A stretch of 64,000 bases of DNA from Apium graveolens (GCF_009905375.1 NC_133647.1:174839939-174903938); one strand, 5' to 3'. Shown: positions 33,942 to 46,599, counted from the stretch's first letter. Numbers and translations: made by a program. The notes: generated by a model not told the origin, from the sequence alone.

Positions 33942-34168
33942 CTACCTCCGTCCGGTAGTATCTATACGTTCACTATATGCACGTATTTCGAGACTTATAT
34001 AAAGTACAGTTTCGTAATATTTTTTTAAATTATTTTTTTGAATAAAAGTTTAAACATAAAACTTTTATTTAGAAAAAAAAATTAAAAAAAACATTATGGA
34101 GCTATGCTTTAAAGAACATTGAAAAACGTGTCAAAAAATAATGATAGAATTCAATGGGACAGAGGTAG
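33942..34168. mobile_element. Stowaway MITE (227 bp) in the amidohydrolase promoter
   Basis: The terminal inverted repeats are CTACCTCCGTCC at the left and GGGACAGAGGTAG at the right, flanked by TA (33940-33941 and 34169-34170). The interior is AT-rich and folds back on itself. It lies about 350 bp upstream of the ATG at 34514. Confidence 0.8.
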
Positions 34169-34478
34169 TATATAATTGTAAATACTAAAATAAATTTTAT
34201 CATTCCTTGACTATGAACACTTTACCATTTAATTATTTATTGCATTTTTAGCAATTAATATTTTTTTGTATATAATCCGTGTACTTAGTGTATTAAAACG
34301 GGTAAACACGAATATATTAATTCTGAGTTAGTGTCACCAAATTGGTATACAAATGCAAATCCGGGTTGTATTCGGTTCGGGTTTAAGATTCGATAAAAAA
34401 ACACGAAAATACATTAAATTTTTGTACGACATGTATCGTTGCCTAGTCTAGTAGTTCGGAGGTTGGTAAAATTTTGCA

Positions 34479-34485
34479 TATATAA
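34479..34485 (+). promoter_or_regulatory. TATA box of the amidohydrolase gene
   Basis: TATATAA lies 29 nt before the ATG at 34514. A start site 25-35 nt downstream would leave a very short 5' UTR or start inside the codons, so the true start may be the second ATG in exon 1 (34649). The position suits a core promoter, but no start-site evidence exists. Confidence 0.45.
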
Positions 34486-34513
34486 CATGCGGCTGGAATT
34501 GAGGTTAGTGTAA

Positions 34514-37500
34514 ATGGCGAGTAGGATTGCCAATTACTCATCTTCATTTACTTGTTTATGCAGCTTCAATCTGCGTGGTGAAGCTTCAAGGATTCTATCA
34601 GCAACTCAATTTCACAAACCTAGAAACCAAATCATAGCAGCTAAAAATATGGCTAGCGACTCCACCACTTCAAACTCCAAAATCATCGATTCTCATTTGC
34701 ATATATGGGCTTCTTCTCAACAAGTAAACATTCAATAACAGTAATATATATCTTAAGCAGTAAATTATTTTATGGTAATAAACTACTAATTTGTTGTTGT
34801 TTTTTCCTCTCAGGCGGCTCACAAGTATCCGTACTTTCCTGGCAATGAACCTACTGTGCGTGGCGATCTTGATTTCTTGCTAAATGTACGTTTACTTGCT
34901 TCTTTCACCCTATATATAGAATCTCGATAAATGAATAACCTCTTCGAATAAATGAATTTTTCCGGTTCCAACCTATTAGGTACATTGTAAATTTTTATAT
35001 TTAACCTCAAGGAATTAGAGTAATTTATTTCAATTATGACACTGTAAAATGCTATAAAAAAGCATTCCTTTATAGTGCATATGTTAATCAACAATTTATG
35101 TGCATATAAATTATGTCTGTCGATAAAAGCATTTATGCAACTATGCAAGGAAGTTGTTCCGTCTTGTAGATTAGTTTTGTGTTAAAGATTTTTCTCTTTA
35201 CCAGAGCATGGGTGAAGCAGGAGTTGATGGTGCCATGATTGTGCAGCCAATTAACCATAAATTTGATCATTCCTTTGTCTCAAGGTAAGTAGCTGTAACT
35301 TTCGTCTTATCACATTTACCCGCTCGCAAGCTCATCCATTTTTTTGGGGAAGTGTTAGTGAAAAAACAAATTTAAATTGTTGTTTGTTTATACATACAAT
35401 TTAACTAGTTTAACGCCAACCAATGTATTGTTTATAGTTTTTTCTGGGAGACAGGATTTAGGACATTCACTTGATATATATTCTGTCATTTCAATGAGGA
35501 ATGCCCCAACTTTTTAACTTAAAGATTTAACCGTCATAAATATAGAGATTAGATAATTTAGAAGCAAATCCTTCAATTGCTAGAATCCTTTTCCGCAGCC
35601 TACAGGCAATCAAATTGCAATCAGTATTGGGTTTATTTGTATTTGTATTTGTATTTGATTTTATTAATATTAGTTATTTTGCCTGTTATGAATGAAGAAA
35701 TTTATTTTATGCCTGCCAACTTGACCAATTGGCAGTGCTCTGAGGGAATACCCCTCCAAATTTATTGGCTGCTGCCTTGCAAATCCCGAGGAAGATGGGA
35801 GCGGGGTCCAGCAACTGGAACATCTTATCACAAAGGTTTGGTTGCGCAGATAGTGCCTGAATATTGACACATGAATCATTACTAAAAATGAATATTCTTT
35901 GTGCCAGGAAGGTTATTGTGCTGTTCGATTTAATCCATATTTGTGGCCGTCTGGTCAAAAGGTGAGATATTTTTATTATATTAATGTTTCAAGCACACAG
36001 CATATTTGGTTCTGAAATTCTATTTTATGCCTGAGTTGCAACATGATTAATGTGAGCTTATAAACCAGACTAATTGCTGGGTGATGTTTGACTAAAGAAG
36101 AGAACTTATAATTAGACTCCACAAAGGCACAAACTATTCTAAAATAGGAAGTCACAGTTATTTCATCAACAAATGTTAATAACAATATGGTTTTTCTAAA
36201 AGATGTTTATTTCATCACACTTGTATGTGTGAAATGAAATTTGCAGATGACAAATCAAATTGGTAAAATGATGTTTTCCAGAGCTGGAGAGCTTGGTACA
36301 CCAGTAGGTATTATGTGCATGAAGGTAAATAATCTTTTTGATTGAACTTGACGAAGAAACTTAACATTGGTTATCTGTATGATCTGTAGCGCTGTAATTC
36401 TGAGTTTTTATTGCTTCTTATCTTATTAATGAAAAGAAGCTTTCAGGGTCTTGATCTGCATCTATCAGAAATTAGGGAATTGTGTACGGAATTCCCTTCA
36501 ACAGTGGTTCTGCTTGATCATTTGGCTTTCTGCAAACCTCCTCTGTAAGCTTCCTATTTCTAAAATTCTCCAGGACCAGCTTTCCAAGGCTTTATCAGGT
36601 TAATTGATTGCACTCACTGTACTGATGCCTGTCATCTCACAGGAATGATGGAGAAAGTTTAACCTTCTCAGAACTGTTAAAGCTATCTGAATTCCCGCAG
36701 GTAAAAAACGAATCAGAATGCTGTAATTTCTATTTTCGAGCAGCATTATGCTATTATTTATCTTTACATGATAGAGTTTGTAACTGGACTATGTATATAT
36801 ATGTATACTGGAGTAAGAATGTGTCGTGTCTGTTAAAACCGTGTCAAATTTCAAGTTCAAACAAATTAGGTACAATCCCAAATGCTGATTGAAATAAATT
36901 CGCTCTACTAGCCCAAGTGCATCAAACTTGGTTAATCACATCCTCCTAAAATACCGCAAGTTTGTTGTAGTGCACTTAAAAGTTAGAACTCATGCAAGGG
37001 ATAGCACCAGTTTCTCATATAGCTTACAATGTTACACTTAATTCATCTGAGATTTTTTGTACTAATCATACAGTTGATCTAGCTGCCTAATAGTCATAAC
37101 CATGTTCATTTGGTTGTAAAGATACCTTTGAAAGCACAAAGTAGACCATTAAAGTGAAAATCTGATCCTCAACTACTATAGGATCTATATAATAAGACAT
37201 GTTATTTAAGACTAAACAACTATGATCATCTGTTGGTGATCGTGATTTTGTTCTTCTTTAATCTCCATTCTTTTACAAACTTCGATGAATTAGAAATGCT
37301 AAAAATTGGGTAGAAATAAAATAGGAAGATAAAAAATACGAGGAATTTTGGCTTTTGATACCACTTGATGTAGTATGGGATTACGAAATGGTTCGTTTAA
37401 ATGATGAAAAGCTATCTCCGATCGTTAGAGACACGAATAAATCTTCAGATTTATATAAAATTCATCAATTCATAATATTCAACTCTCCAAGATAATGAAC

Positions 37501-38254
37501 ATAATTATTAGGATAGAGATCATGCAAGTGGGAGTTTAACTCAACTTTTCTAAGTGTCTAGGTGTCCATGCAAGTAGGAGCAACAATATTAACTTTTCAT
37601 CAGCTTCAAGATGCACGCTATGGTGCAGATTATTTGGACATGATGCTTCATATTTTATTGCGTGCTTGTTCCTAATTATGTGCATCATCTCTCCTTAATT
37701 ACCTTTATTTGTCTCCACATTCTCTTCCCTGGTTATGTGTTTTGTATTTTTTCAAAATGTTCATCATTCTGGTGTTATATTTTGTAACTTCTCCATATAC
37801 CACCACTTCCACATACTACAGCTCCAACTCATTTTGCTTATCTACAACTCTTTTTGTCAGGTTTACATAAAGTTTAGTGCCCTGTTTAGAGTATCAAGAA
37901 GTTCATATCCGTATGAAGATCTATCTCAAGTTCTTTCTAAAGTAGTCTCAAGCTTTGGCGCTAACCGTGTCATGTGGGGAAGGTAGATTTATTCTTCTTT
38001 GTAGGTTTTAGTACAGACTTCGCACAAAATTGCACAAGATGTATATGATAATGATACTATTTATCCAATTGCCGCACTCTTCTGTTTTAATGGACAGTGA
38101 CTTCCCATTTGTGGTGGACGAGTGTGGGTATAAAGAATCCAAAGAAGCGGTGTCTCTTATTGCTTCTAAAGTGTCTTTATCCCCTGCTGAGTTGGAGTGG
38201 ATCATGGGTAGAACTGCCCTTGAATTATTTCAAGGTCATTGGCTTTCTTCTTGA
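34514..38254 (+). CDS. Amidohydrolase-2 family protein (predicted metal-dependent hydrolase), ten exons
   Basis: Exons with GT-AG introns are 34514-34723, 34814-34885, 35205-35284, 35736-35835, 35908-35961, 36247-36324, 36447-36544, 36643-36700, 37861-37982 and 38098-38254. They total 1,029 nt, or 342 residues plus stop. After about 55 Ser/Arg-rich residues, possibly an organellar transit peptide, comes the metal-binding DSHLHIW (H61, H63). Further on are VVLLDHLAF with a candidate metal His, and near the end WGSDFPF with the catalytic-type Asp. This is the COG3618 / Amidohydro_2 TIM-barrel plan shared by L-fuconolactonase and 2-pyrone-4,6-dicarboxylate lactonase. The plant substrate is unknown. 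The gene looks intact. Intron 8 is unusually long (1,160 nt). An inner ATG at 34649 could give a cytosolic form without the leader. Confidence 0.9.
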
Positions 38255-39775
38255 GCGCTTAAATGAGCTTCAAAGGTTGGTATCAGCTAAATGATCCTGC
38301 ACTTTTTTTGTTCTCTCCTTTCTCGAATCCCATCCGTTTTTTCAAATGTCAATATGTCCTCTTTTTTGGTGAAGCACCTAGACAAATTTAATATATCTTT
38401 CCATGCATGATGACTACTCCCTTTATATTGCTTAATTTTCTGTAGAGTGGAGTTTTTTTTCCAACATTTTTGGTGATCTTTTCCTTTGTATTGGGTGTTC
38501 TTCTCTTATGCATGCGATACAATATACAATCAAAAGTTGCATCAAGTAGGATGCCACTTATTTTTAAAATGGAGAGGACCCTCCTACATACATATGTACG
38601 CCACGGATCAGAAGGCGACATGTGACATTTGGGAACAACTTTGGGATCCTTAGCATTACTTATTGGATTTACATGGATATTTTTGCCTTAAATTTGTTTA
38701 AGTCCTTGCTCAGTGTTTCCTCTCCAAGTATTTTGGAACTTTTAGGATGTTCTTGTGATGATGCACCAATGCGTAACTATCTTCATGTTTCATTGGTCAT
38801 ATGTAATCTTCTTTTATAATGTAAAAATAAATGATGTATGATTAATGTGCTTTTATTTTTATATCAAATGAAATTTGATTATTGATATGTGCGTGTGTTA
38901 AAAGCTTGATAACTAGAACCCCGTATTAGTAATTTCATTGATGGAAGTGACTAAATTACTTATCAAACAAAAAGAAAAAAGCAAAGCTAAATTAAGAACT
39001 TATAAGCCAGCGTTACTTATGTTGTGACTTGTATGTAGTGAAGCTACGTTTGTTTTAGTCCCAAAATATAATCTTCAAACTATAGTCTTATTCTTTCAGA
39101 TAGTCCAATAAATGTTTGTTTTACATAGGAATTGCACAAGATCATGCACCAGGATCACCGGAAAAACTACAATATCATTATAACAAGGAAAACACTAAGC
39201 CAAACATAGGCTGCAGTGTACCCGGTACTTGTGAACATTAAAATATCAGCGGACTGAATGTGCAAACTTCTGATAGCTCCGATGTTTGAATGTTCTGTTT
39301 CTTTAAGCAGGAGGTATGGTTCTTTATGTAATGACATTTTGTGTTCGCTGTTTATTTTCTAGAAAACGTAGCTCCGATGGTTTATGTTGTGGTTGCTGAT
39401 TACATTGAAAATTTCCCAACATATATATTCGAAGTGTATTATGTGAAATTTTATTTTTAGGAAAAGCTCGGTCAAAATGAATTACTGTAATAAAATTTGC
39501 TGTAAGATTAATACATAGCGGGAGGTGGTAATGGCATGCCCGACTATTGGGGGGGGGGGGGGGTTAAATATGACACCTAGCTTAGCTACCCTATGCCCTC
39601 TCTTTCTGTTCATACGAAACAGGCTAGCTCCTATTAATTTCAATATCAAAATCGAACATCTTAGTAGCAGCAGCTTCTCATATATGAATTCTGGAGAAAA
39701 TCTTTCAAGTATCCAGCTGTTAGTATTCGTTGAAGTAGCAAAGATAGATAGATAACTCACTCGCAGAATTGACTA
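38255..39775. other. 3' flank of the amidohydrolase gene and intergenic DNA
   Basis: It holds the gene's 3' UTR and AT-rich spacer. A run of 15 G lies at 39549-39563. No other gene is seen. Confidence 0.4.
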
Positions 39776-39793
39776 AAAAGAGAAGGGACAGGT

Positions 39794-39880
39794 TGGTGCA
39801 GCGGTTGTGCTCTTGTCCCCCTTGCGGGAGGTCAAGAGTTCGACTCCTGGTGTATGCCTGTGTAATCAATCAGCAAAAAG
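39794..39880 (+). mobile_element. tRNA-derived SINE (87 bp) with long target duplication
   Basis: The body starts TGGTGCAGCGG (A-box-like) and has AGTTCGACTCC (B-box) 32 nt further on, the two parts of an RNA polymerase III promoter. It ends in an A-rich tail. It is flanked by 18-bp direct repeats AAAAGAGAAKGGACAGGT (39776-39793 and 39881-39898) with one mismatch, typical of LINE-driven insertion. It is shorter than most plant SINEs. It is not a tRNA gene: no cloverleaf can be formed. Confidence 0.78.
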
Positions 39881-40708
39881 AAAAGAGAATGGACAGGTCA
39901 TGAGAAAATGGTAGTACTGAATGTAAAGGTGCTGGCAATGTTGTATGCAGTTATGGTACTAGTCTAGGATTTACAAGTGGTAGATATTGGAGATGGTAGA
40001 GAAAGAGTGTGCAGAAAATTTTCAGAAATTAACCAGAGTGCCTGGGTTACTCCACTGGCAAGGGATAGATCCTTTGGGGTACAGTTGAAGAGTCTTGATA
40101 TTCAAAAATCTAAGTATCTTCAGCTTTCTTCTGCTTCAAAATTGGCTAATGCTCCAGCGACTGCACAAGTGCCCTACTTTTATTAGTTAATCGAGTTACA
40201 ATCATGTGTGATGCAAGGCATATTATACATGTCTGCAATTCTGCATCTACTTGCTTTAGATTCCCTCTTTTCTAAGTTCTTACAGTGTCTATTTATCTAC
40301 AGACTAATCTGTAATATTATATTTGCCTGCCAAAGTAGAATTGAACCGCGTATAGTATTTATCGGAGGTTAGTTTCAGCTTGAGTTAACTAACGTGTTTA
40401 ATGTTATATAAATCTGTCACAATACTGAATCCTACAGCTTACACTGCAATCAGAACATACTTACAGTAAATCACCATTGAAGACGAGATCTGTTCCATAT
40501 CTACATCATGAAGCTAAGAGTCATGATGAATTGAATCGAGAACTGATGCAATATGCACAAGCTAATACTCTGAAGAACTACAAACACTCTCAACTAACAG
40601 ACTTTCCCGCCTTGTAACTAACTAATCTTGTCTTCGAACTTCGGTGCAACCTGCTTAAATTTTGAGTCTGGATCAGGACAACACTTTATCTCTTTGGCAT
40701 GGGAATCC

Positions 40709-40811
40709 GTAGTACCCGTGTTTTGGATTCTTTTTCCCAAACTAACCCACCTTTGCGTTAAGAGGAGAAGGTGAGTAGTCCGGGGAAAAGGAACCAAAAC
40801 ACGGGTACTAC
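40709..40811. repeat. Foldback element with perfect 18-bp arms
   Basis: GTAGTACCCGTGTTTTGG (40709-40726) and its exact complement (40794-40811) enclose a 67-bp loop. Weaker pairing extends outwards to about 40703 and 40822. It is a small MITE-like or foldback structure of unknown family. Confidence 0.7.
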
Positions 40812-41041
40812 AGGAACGGATTAAGGGACATGGGATGTTCATGATCTCCCAAAACCTCCCTAAACATCATATAACTACTAATTAAGACCTCAAATCTAGT
40901 TAATTATTAGGTTTGAAATTTATAAAAGTGTATGTGGTCACTCATGCATTCTGCAGCTTATGTTTTCACGGGTTTCTATCAAATGTTCTTAGTTTTTTTT
41001 ATATAATATAGAAAATTTAATATCTATTATTTCCTATCTTA

Positions 41042-42427
41042 GGGCAAATGTGATCCAAAAATCCAAATTTGGGGCAGATTACACCAAATTTCATTCCAAT
41101 GATCCAAATGGTGATCCAAATTTGGATCACTGAACATAGGGGTGAGCAGAAAACCACAAAAACCGCCCGCACCGCACCAATCCACACCGCAAAACGCGGT
41201 TTTTAATTTTCGTGGTGCGGTTGCGGTTTGAATTTTTAATAAACAGCGCGGTGCGGTACTAGTTGTGGTTTTAAATTTCTAAAATACGGTTCAAACCGCA
41301 CCGCAATATTATATATATATATAATAGTTATATTTCATGATTCCATTTATTAAGTTTGATTCCATTTACCATGCTAGGAGTGCTTGCTTAGTGATCATCT
41401 TGTTTCTACGAGATTAATTGTTGTGTGGTGATCATCCTATTTGTGTTTCTTCAAAAATAATGAGACACATGGTACAAAGCCACCTATTTAATAGTGAACT
41501 CATTTAATTGCCGAGCCAAACTTCTACGTTACGTTAAACTTTACAGTGTGGAATTTATAATTTGTATTATTGAAGAATATTGACGACTTTTTTATATTAT
41601 TCAGAAATTTAATTAATTTAAGTTTTGTATTTATTTAAAAATTTTGAACTTGTAATGTACAAACCACAGTGAACCGCACCGCACCGCATTTTTGTGGTGT
41701 GGTTTATGCGGTTTTTGAGGGTACACGGTGCGGTTGCGGTTTGGAAATTTGATCAAACCGCACGTGCGGTTTGGTTTGCGGTTTGGGGAAAAAACCACAC
41801 CGCCCGCACCGCGCTCACCCCAAACTGAACATACTGATCGCTGATCCAAATTTGGATCACTTGATTTAATATAAAATAATGGTTTTGTTATTTGTAGTTT
41901 ATGAAATTTTAAATTGATTTTTGATTATTTAATTATATAATTAATAACTGAATATAATTAATAGCAAACAAAATTTATTTTAAAAATAAAATTTAAAATA
42001 ATGAGAAAACATAATTTCATTAAAATTTAAAGATAAAAAATAAAGAGGCACATATTACACTTAGAGATGCATTAATTGAGCATTTGTGAGAAAAATATAC
42101 TAATTCTGAACATTAGTGTGTATTAATGATATTTTGTATGTTAATTATTGTAATAAATGTGTTTTTCGTGAATTAAGTGCACAATTTTAATAATTTTATG
42201 TGTATTAATTTTTTTGATTTAATTAATTTATGAAATGTTATATGAATTGTTAATAATGACAAAATGATAAATTTAAGATAAAATTACTTAATATGAAATT
42301 TATATATTATTATATGTAAAAAGTAATTTGTATCAAATATTTTGACTTGATCAGAAATTTGGATCAGTATTTAGATCAATTGATGATCCAAATTTGAATT
42401 TTTGGATCACAACTGTTGGAGATGGCC
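41042..42427. mobile_element. PIF/Harbinger-type MITE hosting a hAT MITE
   Basis: Flanking TTA trinucleotides (41039-41041 and 42428-42430) and inverted ends (GGGC...TGTGATCCAAAAATCC at the left; complement ending GGAGATGGCC at the right) fit a Harbinger-type MITE. The nested hAT element at 41139-41825 plus its 8-bp duplication adds about 695 bp, leaving about 690 bp of original element. CCAAATTTGGATCA palindromes recur inside. Confidence 0.68.
41139..41825. mobile_element. hAT-type MITE (687 bp), CCGCACCGC-rich
   Basis: The ends are GGGGTGAGC and GCTCACCCC, with an exact 8-bp duplication TGAACATA (41131-41138 and 41826-41833). The subterminal regions are full of ACCGCA/TGCGGT repeats, typical of hAT transposase-binding sites. 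No transposase is present. Confidence 0.82.
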
Positions 42428-43297
42428 TTATAACCCTACGGTGCCTCATCCGTACGTTCTTAAAATTATAATATATAATTTAGTTCCATAAAAAAAAAGC
42501 TGGTCCCGTCCGACATCCCCTGGTTAGACGTGAAATGATTAATCTTTGTTATGTAGAAGATGTGTACTGTATACATACATGTGTAAGATGTATGGTCTTC
42601 ACTGCATATCATCAAAAACATCCAAAAGTGTATGCATATTATCAAAAACTTCCGAGAACAAGGGGCCCTCCAGCATTTTACGACAGTTCTCTAGTTGTAT
42701 GTTTTTTTTGCTAATTTAATTATACACTCACACAACATGAGTTGAATTGTTGAACTCTTAAAGAGGGATAAGAGCTCAACTTCTTCGCCAACCCTTTTTA
42801 ACAATTCTGTAGTTGGTTTGTTGGGTCGAGGAGAATAAAACAGTACTTGTGCTGAGAATTCATCCCAAGGATATTGCTCTTGTGTTTAAAATTTGGGTCT
42901 TCATCTCCAGCAAACTTATGTTACACTGTATCAATATTAGTTATTTATCATGTGAATACATAATTTTTTTTCACATTGTATCGTGATAATTTATTGAAAA
43001 ATGGGGTATGTAACCTTGCCGTGGACCACCCTTTAAGAATATACTCTGAGAATTTGAGGACATACATTTTTGTGTTTGTTTAGTCAATCATTAACCAACC
43101 CTGTCCAGTAGGCAAATGCTCACCCCACTAGTTCAAAACTGTGGTGCTAAATGCTAGTAATTGATTACTCTTGATTTGAGTAATAGCAACAGTAATGTAA
43201 AAACCTACTGATACACTTAACACAACTTGGTTGTAATTATACTCTTAATTACTTAATCGACATCCACACAATACTTTTTTGTGTGGCTGGGTCTAAA
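42428..43297 (+). promoter_or_regulatory. Upstream region of the DUF579 gene
   Basis: This is non-coding DNA that by position includes the promoter and leader of the gene at 43298. No single TATA box stands out. Confidence 0.4.
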
Positions 43298-44143
43298 ATG
43301 AAGAACAAGCTCCAATTTTTAAATGAAAAATCTAGGAGCAGGCCCTTGCTATTAGTAGTAGCTATTCTATTTCTGTTCAGCGGGGCGCTGGTCCTTTCCA
43401 GCTTCATGCTCGCCGTTGACAGTCCTTTCCTCCTCCGTACCTTATCCGTCGACAACTCCGATACGACTCAGCTACAAACAATCCTCCACTACGCCACCTC
43501 ACATATTGTTCCGCAACAGTCCCTGCCGGAGATCAAAGTGTCTTTCGATGTTCTTCTCTCTCGGGCACCTTGTAACTTCCTTGTTTTTGGACTGGGCCAT
43601 GACTCTCAGATGTGGCACTCGTTCAATCCTCGTGGCACCACTTTATTCCTGGAGGAGGATCCGAAGTGGGTACAAACGGTCCTGAAGAGCGCGCCTTTCC
43701 TCAATGCACGGAACGTGAAGTACCGGACCAAACTATCTGAGGCGGAGAAACTTTTACAATCCTACCGCTGGGAACCAGAGTGCACACAGAAGAAAATACT
43801 TCTACGTAGGAATGACAAGTGTAGGTTAGCGCTAAATGAGCTACCGGAGGAGGTTTACGATAAGGAATGGGATCTGATCATGATAGACGCACCAAGAGGC
43901 TATTTTCCGGAAGCACCTGGACGGATGGCAGCAATATATTCAGCGGCAGTAATGGCCAGGAACAGGAAAGGAAAGGGCGACACACACGTGTTTCTGCACG
44001 ACGTGGATCGGAGAATAGAGAAGGCTTATGCAGAGGAGTTTTTGTGCAGAAAGTATTTGGTGAAGGCTCAAGGAAGGCTCTGGTACTTTCAGATTCCACC
44101 TGCCAACACCACCGATTCACTGGCTAGTACTATTTTTTGCTGA
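43298..44143 (+). CDS. Glucuronoxylan 4-O-methyltransferase-like protein (DUF579), intronless
   Basis: The start is ATG 43298; an in-frame GTG at 43283 is not a likely plant start. The protein has 281 residues. A single membrane anchor at about residues 17-38 follows a short basic tail, the type II topology of Golgi enzymes. The DUF579 domain starts at about C92 with CNFLVFGLGHDS and continues with GTTLFLEEDPKW, CRLALNELPEEVYDKEWDLI, IDAPRGYFPEAPGRM and HVFLHDV. The family includes the GXM enzymes, which 4-O-methylate glucuronic acid side chains of xylan, and IRX15/IRX15-L, needed for normal xylan length. Details such as AIYSAAVMARNRK and the ending RLWYFQIP favour the GXM branch. The single exon is normal for the family. 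It is intact. Confidence 0.9.
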   Translation: MKNKLQFLNEKSRSRPLLLVVAILFLFSGALVLSSFMLAVDSPFLLRTLSVDNSDTTQLQTILHYATSHIVPQQSLPEIKVSFDVLLSRAPCNFLVFGLGHDSQMWHSFNPRGTTLFLEEDPKWVQTVLKSAPFLNARNVKYRTKLSEAEKLLQSYRWEPECTQKKILLRRNDKCRLALNELPEEVYDKEWDLIMIDAPRGYFPEAPGRMAAIYSAAVMARNRKGKGDTHVFLHDVDRRIEKAYAEEFLCRKYLVKAQGRLWYFQIPPANTTDSLASTIFC

Positions 44144-45305
44144 AATTTCTGACTTGCAAGTAAGTTTAGTTTAATATTCTTCTATCCTTGATTCCTTTTT
44201 TTTTTCATTTATAATTTCGTTTTATTGGATCCACTTTTATTTGGAAAGTGTGATTGGTAGTAGTTTGTATCAAACAGACAGACAGAATATAGTGGGGTTG
44301 GCAAGGGAGGGTAATCAAAGTTCTTTGGTCCCGGCTTGTTTTTCTTGCTTTAGGTAGAGCACGCTGTATGCCTGTGTTTGGCACCCTCCTCCATGTCAGA
44401 ATTATATTCTTATATTTTTATGTTAATTGTTGGATCTGTTGGAACTATTGTTATACATTTTGACAGCGGCTCCATAACATGCCAATCTATTGACGGAAAA
44501 TTTTCAGATATAGGAACAAGGTTAAGCATTGATCGAGTCACGTGAGCTCCTCCATTCACATAAATATTTAGTATTTATTCCAAAAAGTGTTGATTTGAAT
44601 ACATCGAATGTCAGGACAAGGATCCATGTACTTTGAGTTTCAATGGGGTATTCATGAAAAAAGATATACACATCCGCAAAGAAGGTTAATTATAAGAAGC
44701 ATAAAGCTACATAGAAATGATTGATTGTAGGTGCCAATAATTCAACCCTCCGAGTTGATAAAATGCGATCACTTGTTTCAGTTATTGTCGGTGGTGCTGA
44801 CAGATTCCGGAACAAGTAAATAGATGCTGTTATAATCGAGGGAGGATATGTATATAGGTACTGGAAATCGAGTTCAAAGGTTTCATGGATTGCATCGGAC
44901 AAATCTTCTCCTTGGTCTTGAATTAACTCAACATTTTGAGCCCCTAAATTGTTATAATTTGTGTTTTGTACTATTTAAATTCCAATCTTCCTCAATGCAA
45001 TATTCTATCTTCGAATTTTAGATACGAGTCGTATGCCACATGAACCTTGGCATCTTTATGTATTTGTCAAAGTTATAAGAGTAGTAATTATTGTGCGTAT
45101 TTCTCTCTCATTTGAGCATTCATCCCATTCCCAGGACCTCTATTCACTATGCTGAAAAGGAGAAAATTTCAATAATTAAAACTTCCAACTACTGAACCCG
45201 CCCAACTTGTTTCTTTCATTCTTTCAATTATATTATACACTTATCTTTTAACATTTTTATTTTTCTTAAATACAGTTACACGAAACACAGTTACACAGGT
45301 TACAC
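44144..45305. other. 3' flank of the DUF579 gene and intergenic DNA
   Basis: It holds the gene's 3' UTR, then AT-rich spacer. No other gene is seen. Confidence 0.4.
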
Positions 45306-46074
45306 TAAGAGTGAGCAGAAAAAACTAAAACAAAAACAAATAACCAATAAAACAAACCGCTAAAAAACCGAATTAGCAGTGCGGTTTCGGTTCCAGTTTT
45401 CAATCAAAACCGAAACGAAATTAACCGCAATTCTATATTATATATATATAATATTATATGTATATACATGTATATATTATTATAACCCGGTTATAATATT
45501 TTGTTAATTAAATATTTACTTAACATTAGTATGATACATTCTGTAATATAATACCATAAATTAATTAAGATTAATATGTAAATACTCTTAAATCATAATT
45601 TTTTTAAATATGTATATAATCAATTTTATCATATATTTTGATATATACTCATTTTTTCTCATTGTTGTAAACATATATTTTTATCATATTTCGTATCTAT
45701 TATTTAAGATAATATGAATTATACATTCAAAAAATAACTTTATGAAATATATCAAATTTTTTTTTTTTGCTAATCAATTTTGTTTAACGAATCCTAAAAT
45801 GACAAATCTTTCGTGATTAATGTAATATTATTATTTAACTTGATGTTATTTTTTTATCCAACACATTACCAAAAAAAAAATCGTACAAATAAAAAATGTA
45901 TAAAAAACCCGAATAAAAACCGAAACTGATGAATTGTTAACCGAAACTGAAAAACCGTTTTAAGCGGTTTGGTGGCATTTAATAGCAATTACTTGAACCG
46001 AACCGAACCGTATGTATTGGTTTGGTTACGGTAATTGCATCAAACCGCATTAAACCGCACCATGCACACCCATA
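45306..46074. mobile_element. hAT-type MITE (769 bp), second copy of the CCG-rich kind
   Basis: It starts TAAGAGTGAGCAG and ends TGCACACCCATA, with 8-bp flanks GGTTACAC (45298-45305) and GGTTACAG (46075-46082), one mismatch. Subterminal AACCG/CGGTT repeats resemble those of the element at 41139. No transposase is present. Confidence 0.75.
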
Positions 46075-46599
46075 GGTTACAGTTACACCCTTTCCTTAAA
46101 TCTAAAAATATAGAATATGTGATAAAAAAAGAATATGAAACTCATATACAGAGTCTGTTTCGCCAGTGGCGATGACAGATTGTACGTAGGATGGGGTAGT
46201 AATTGTCCCCATTATTTGAAGAGTAGTACTACATCCCCAACAATCTTCTCCAAATATTTTATCAAATGATGTGGCTAACACGTGACAAGTTTTAATTTGT
46301 GGGTGCATAGTTATGCATGCGTGGTCCCATAATATATTTAGAAATGTTGATATCTATTTATACACATGTGATCCCATAATATATTTAAAAGGAAATATGT
46401 GTAATATATCTCAAAATAATGAGTTAGTTTATGAATATGTCCGGTTTTGTTTCATAATTATAAATATGTCATATAGTTAAGTTAAACTCATAATTATAAA
46501 TATGTCCGGTTTTATTCTCAATTTCCATTTTCATTTCCTCAAAATTCATCTTATCACTTTCCATTTCCAAAATTCACAATTTGAAATTCAACAACCACC

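Noticed and set aside
36701..37860. Extra exon in the long intron of the amidohydrolase gene
   Set aside because: Flanking exons join in frame and no coding segment with family motifs is visible.
39794..39880. Functional tRNA gene
   Set aside because: A and B boxes exist but no cloverleaf or anticodon arm forms; the A-rich tail and target duplication show a SINE.
43283..43297. GTG start five codons before the DUF579 ATG
   Set aside because: Plant nuclear genes rarely start with GTG, and the ATG at 43298 leads directly to the membrane anchor.
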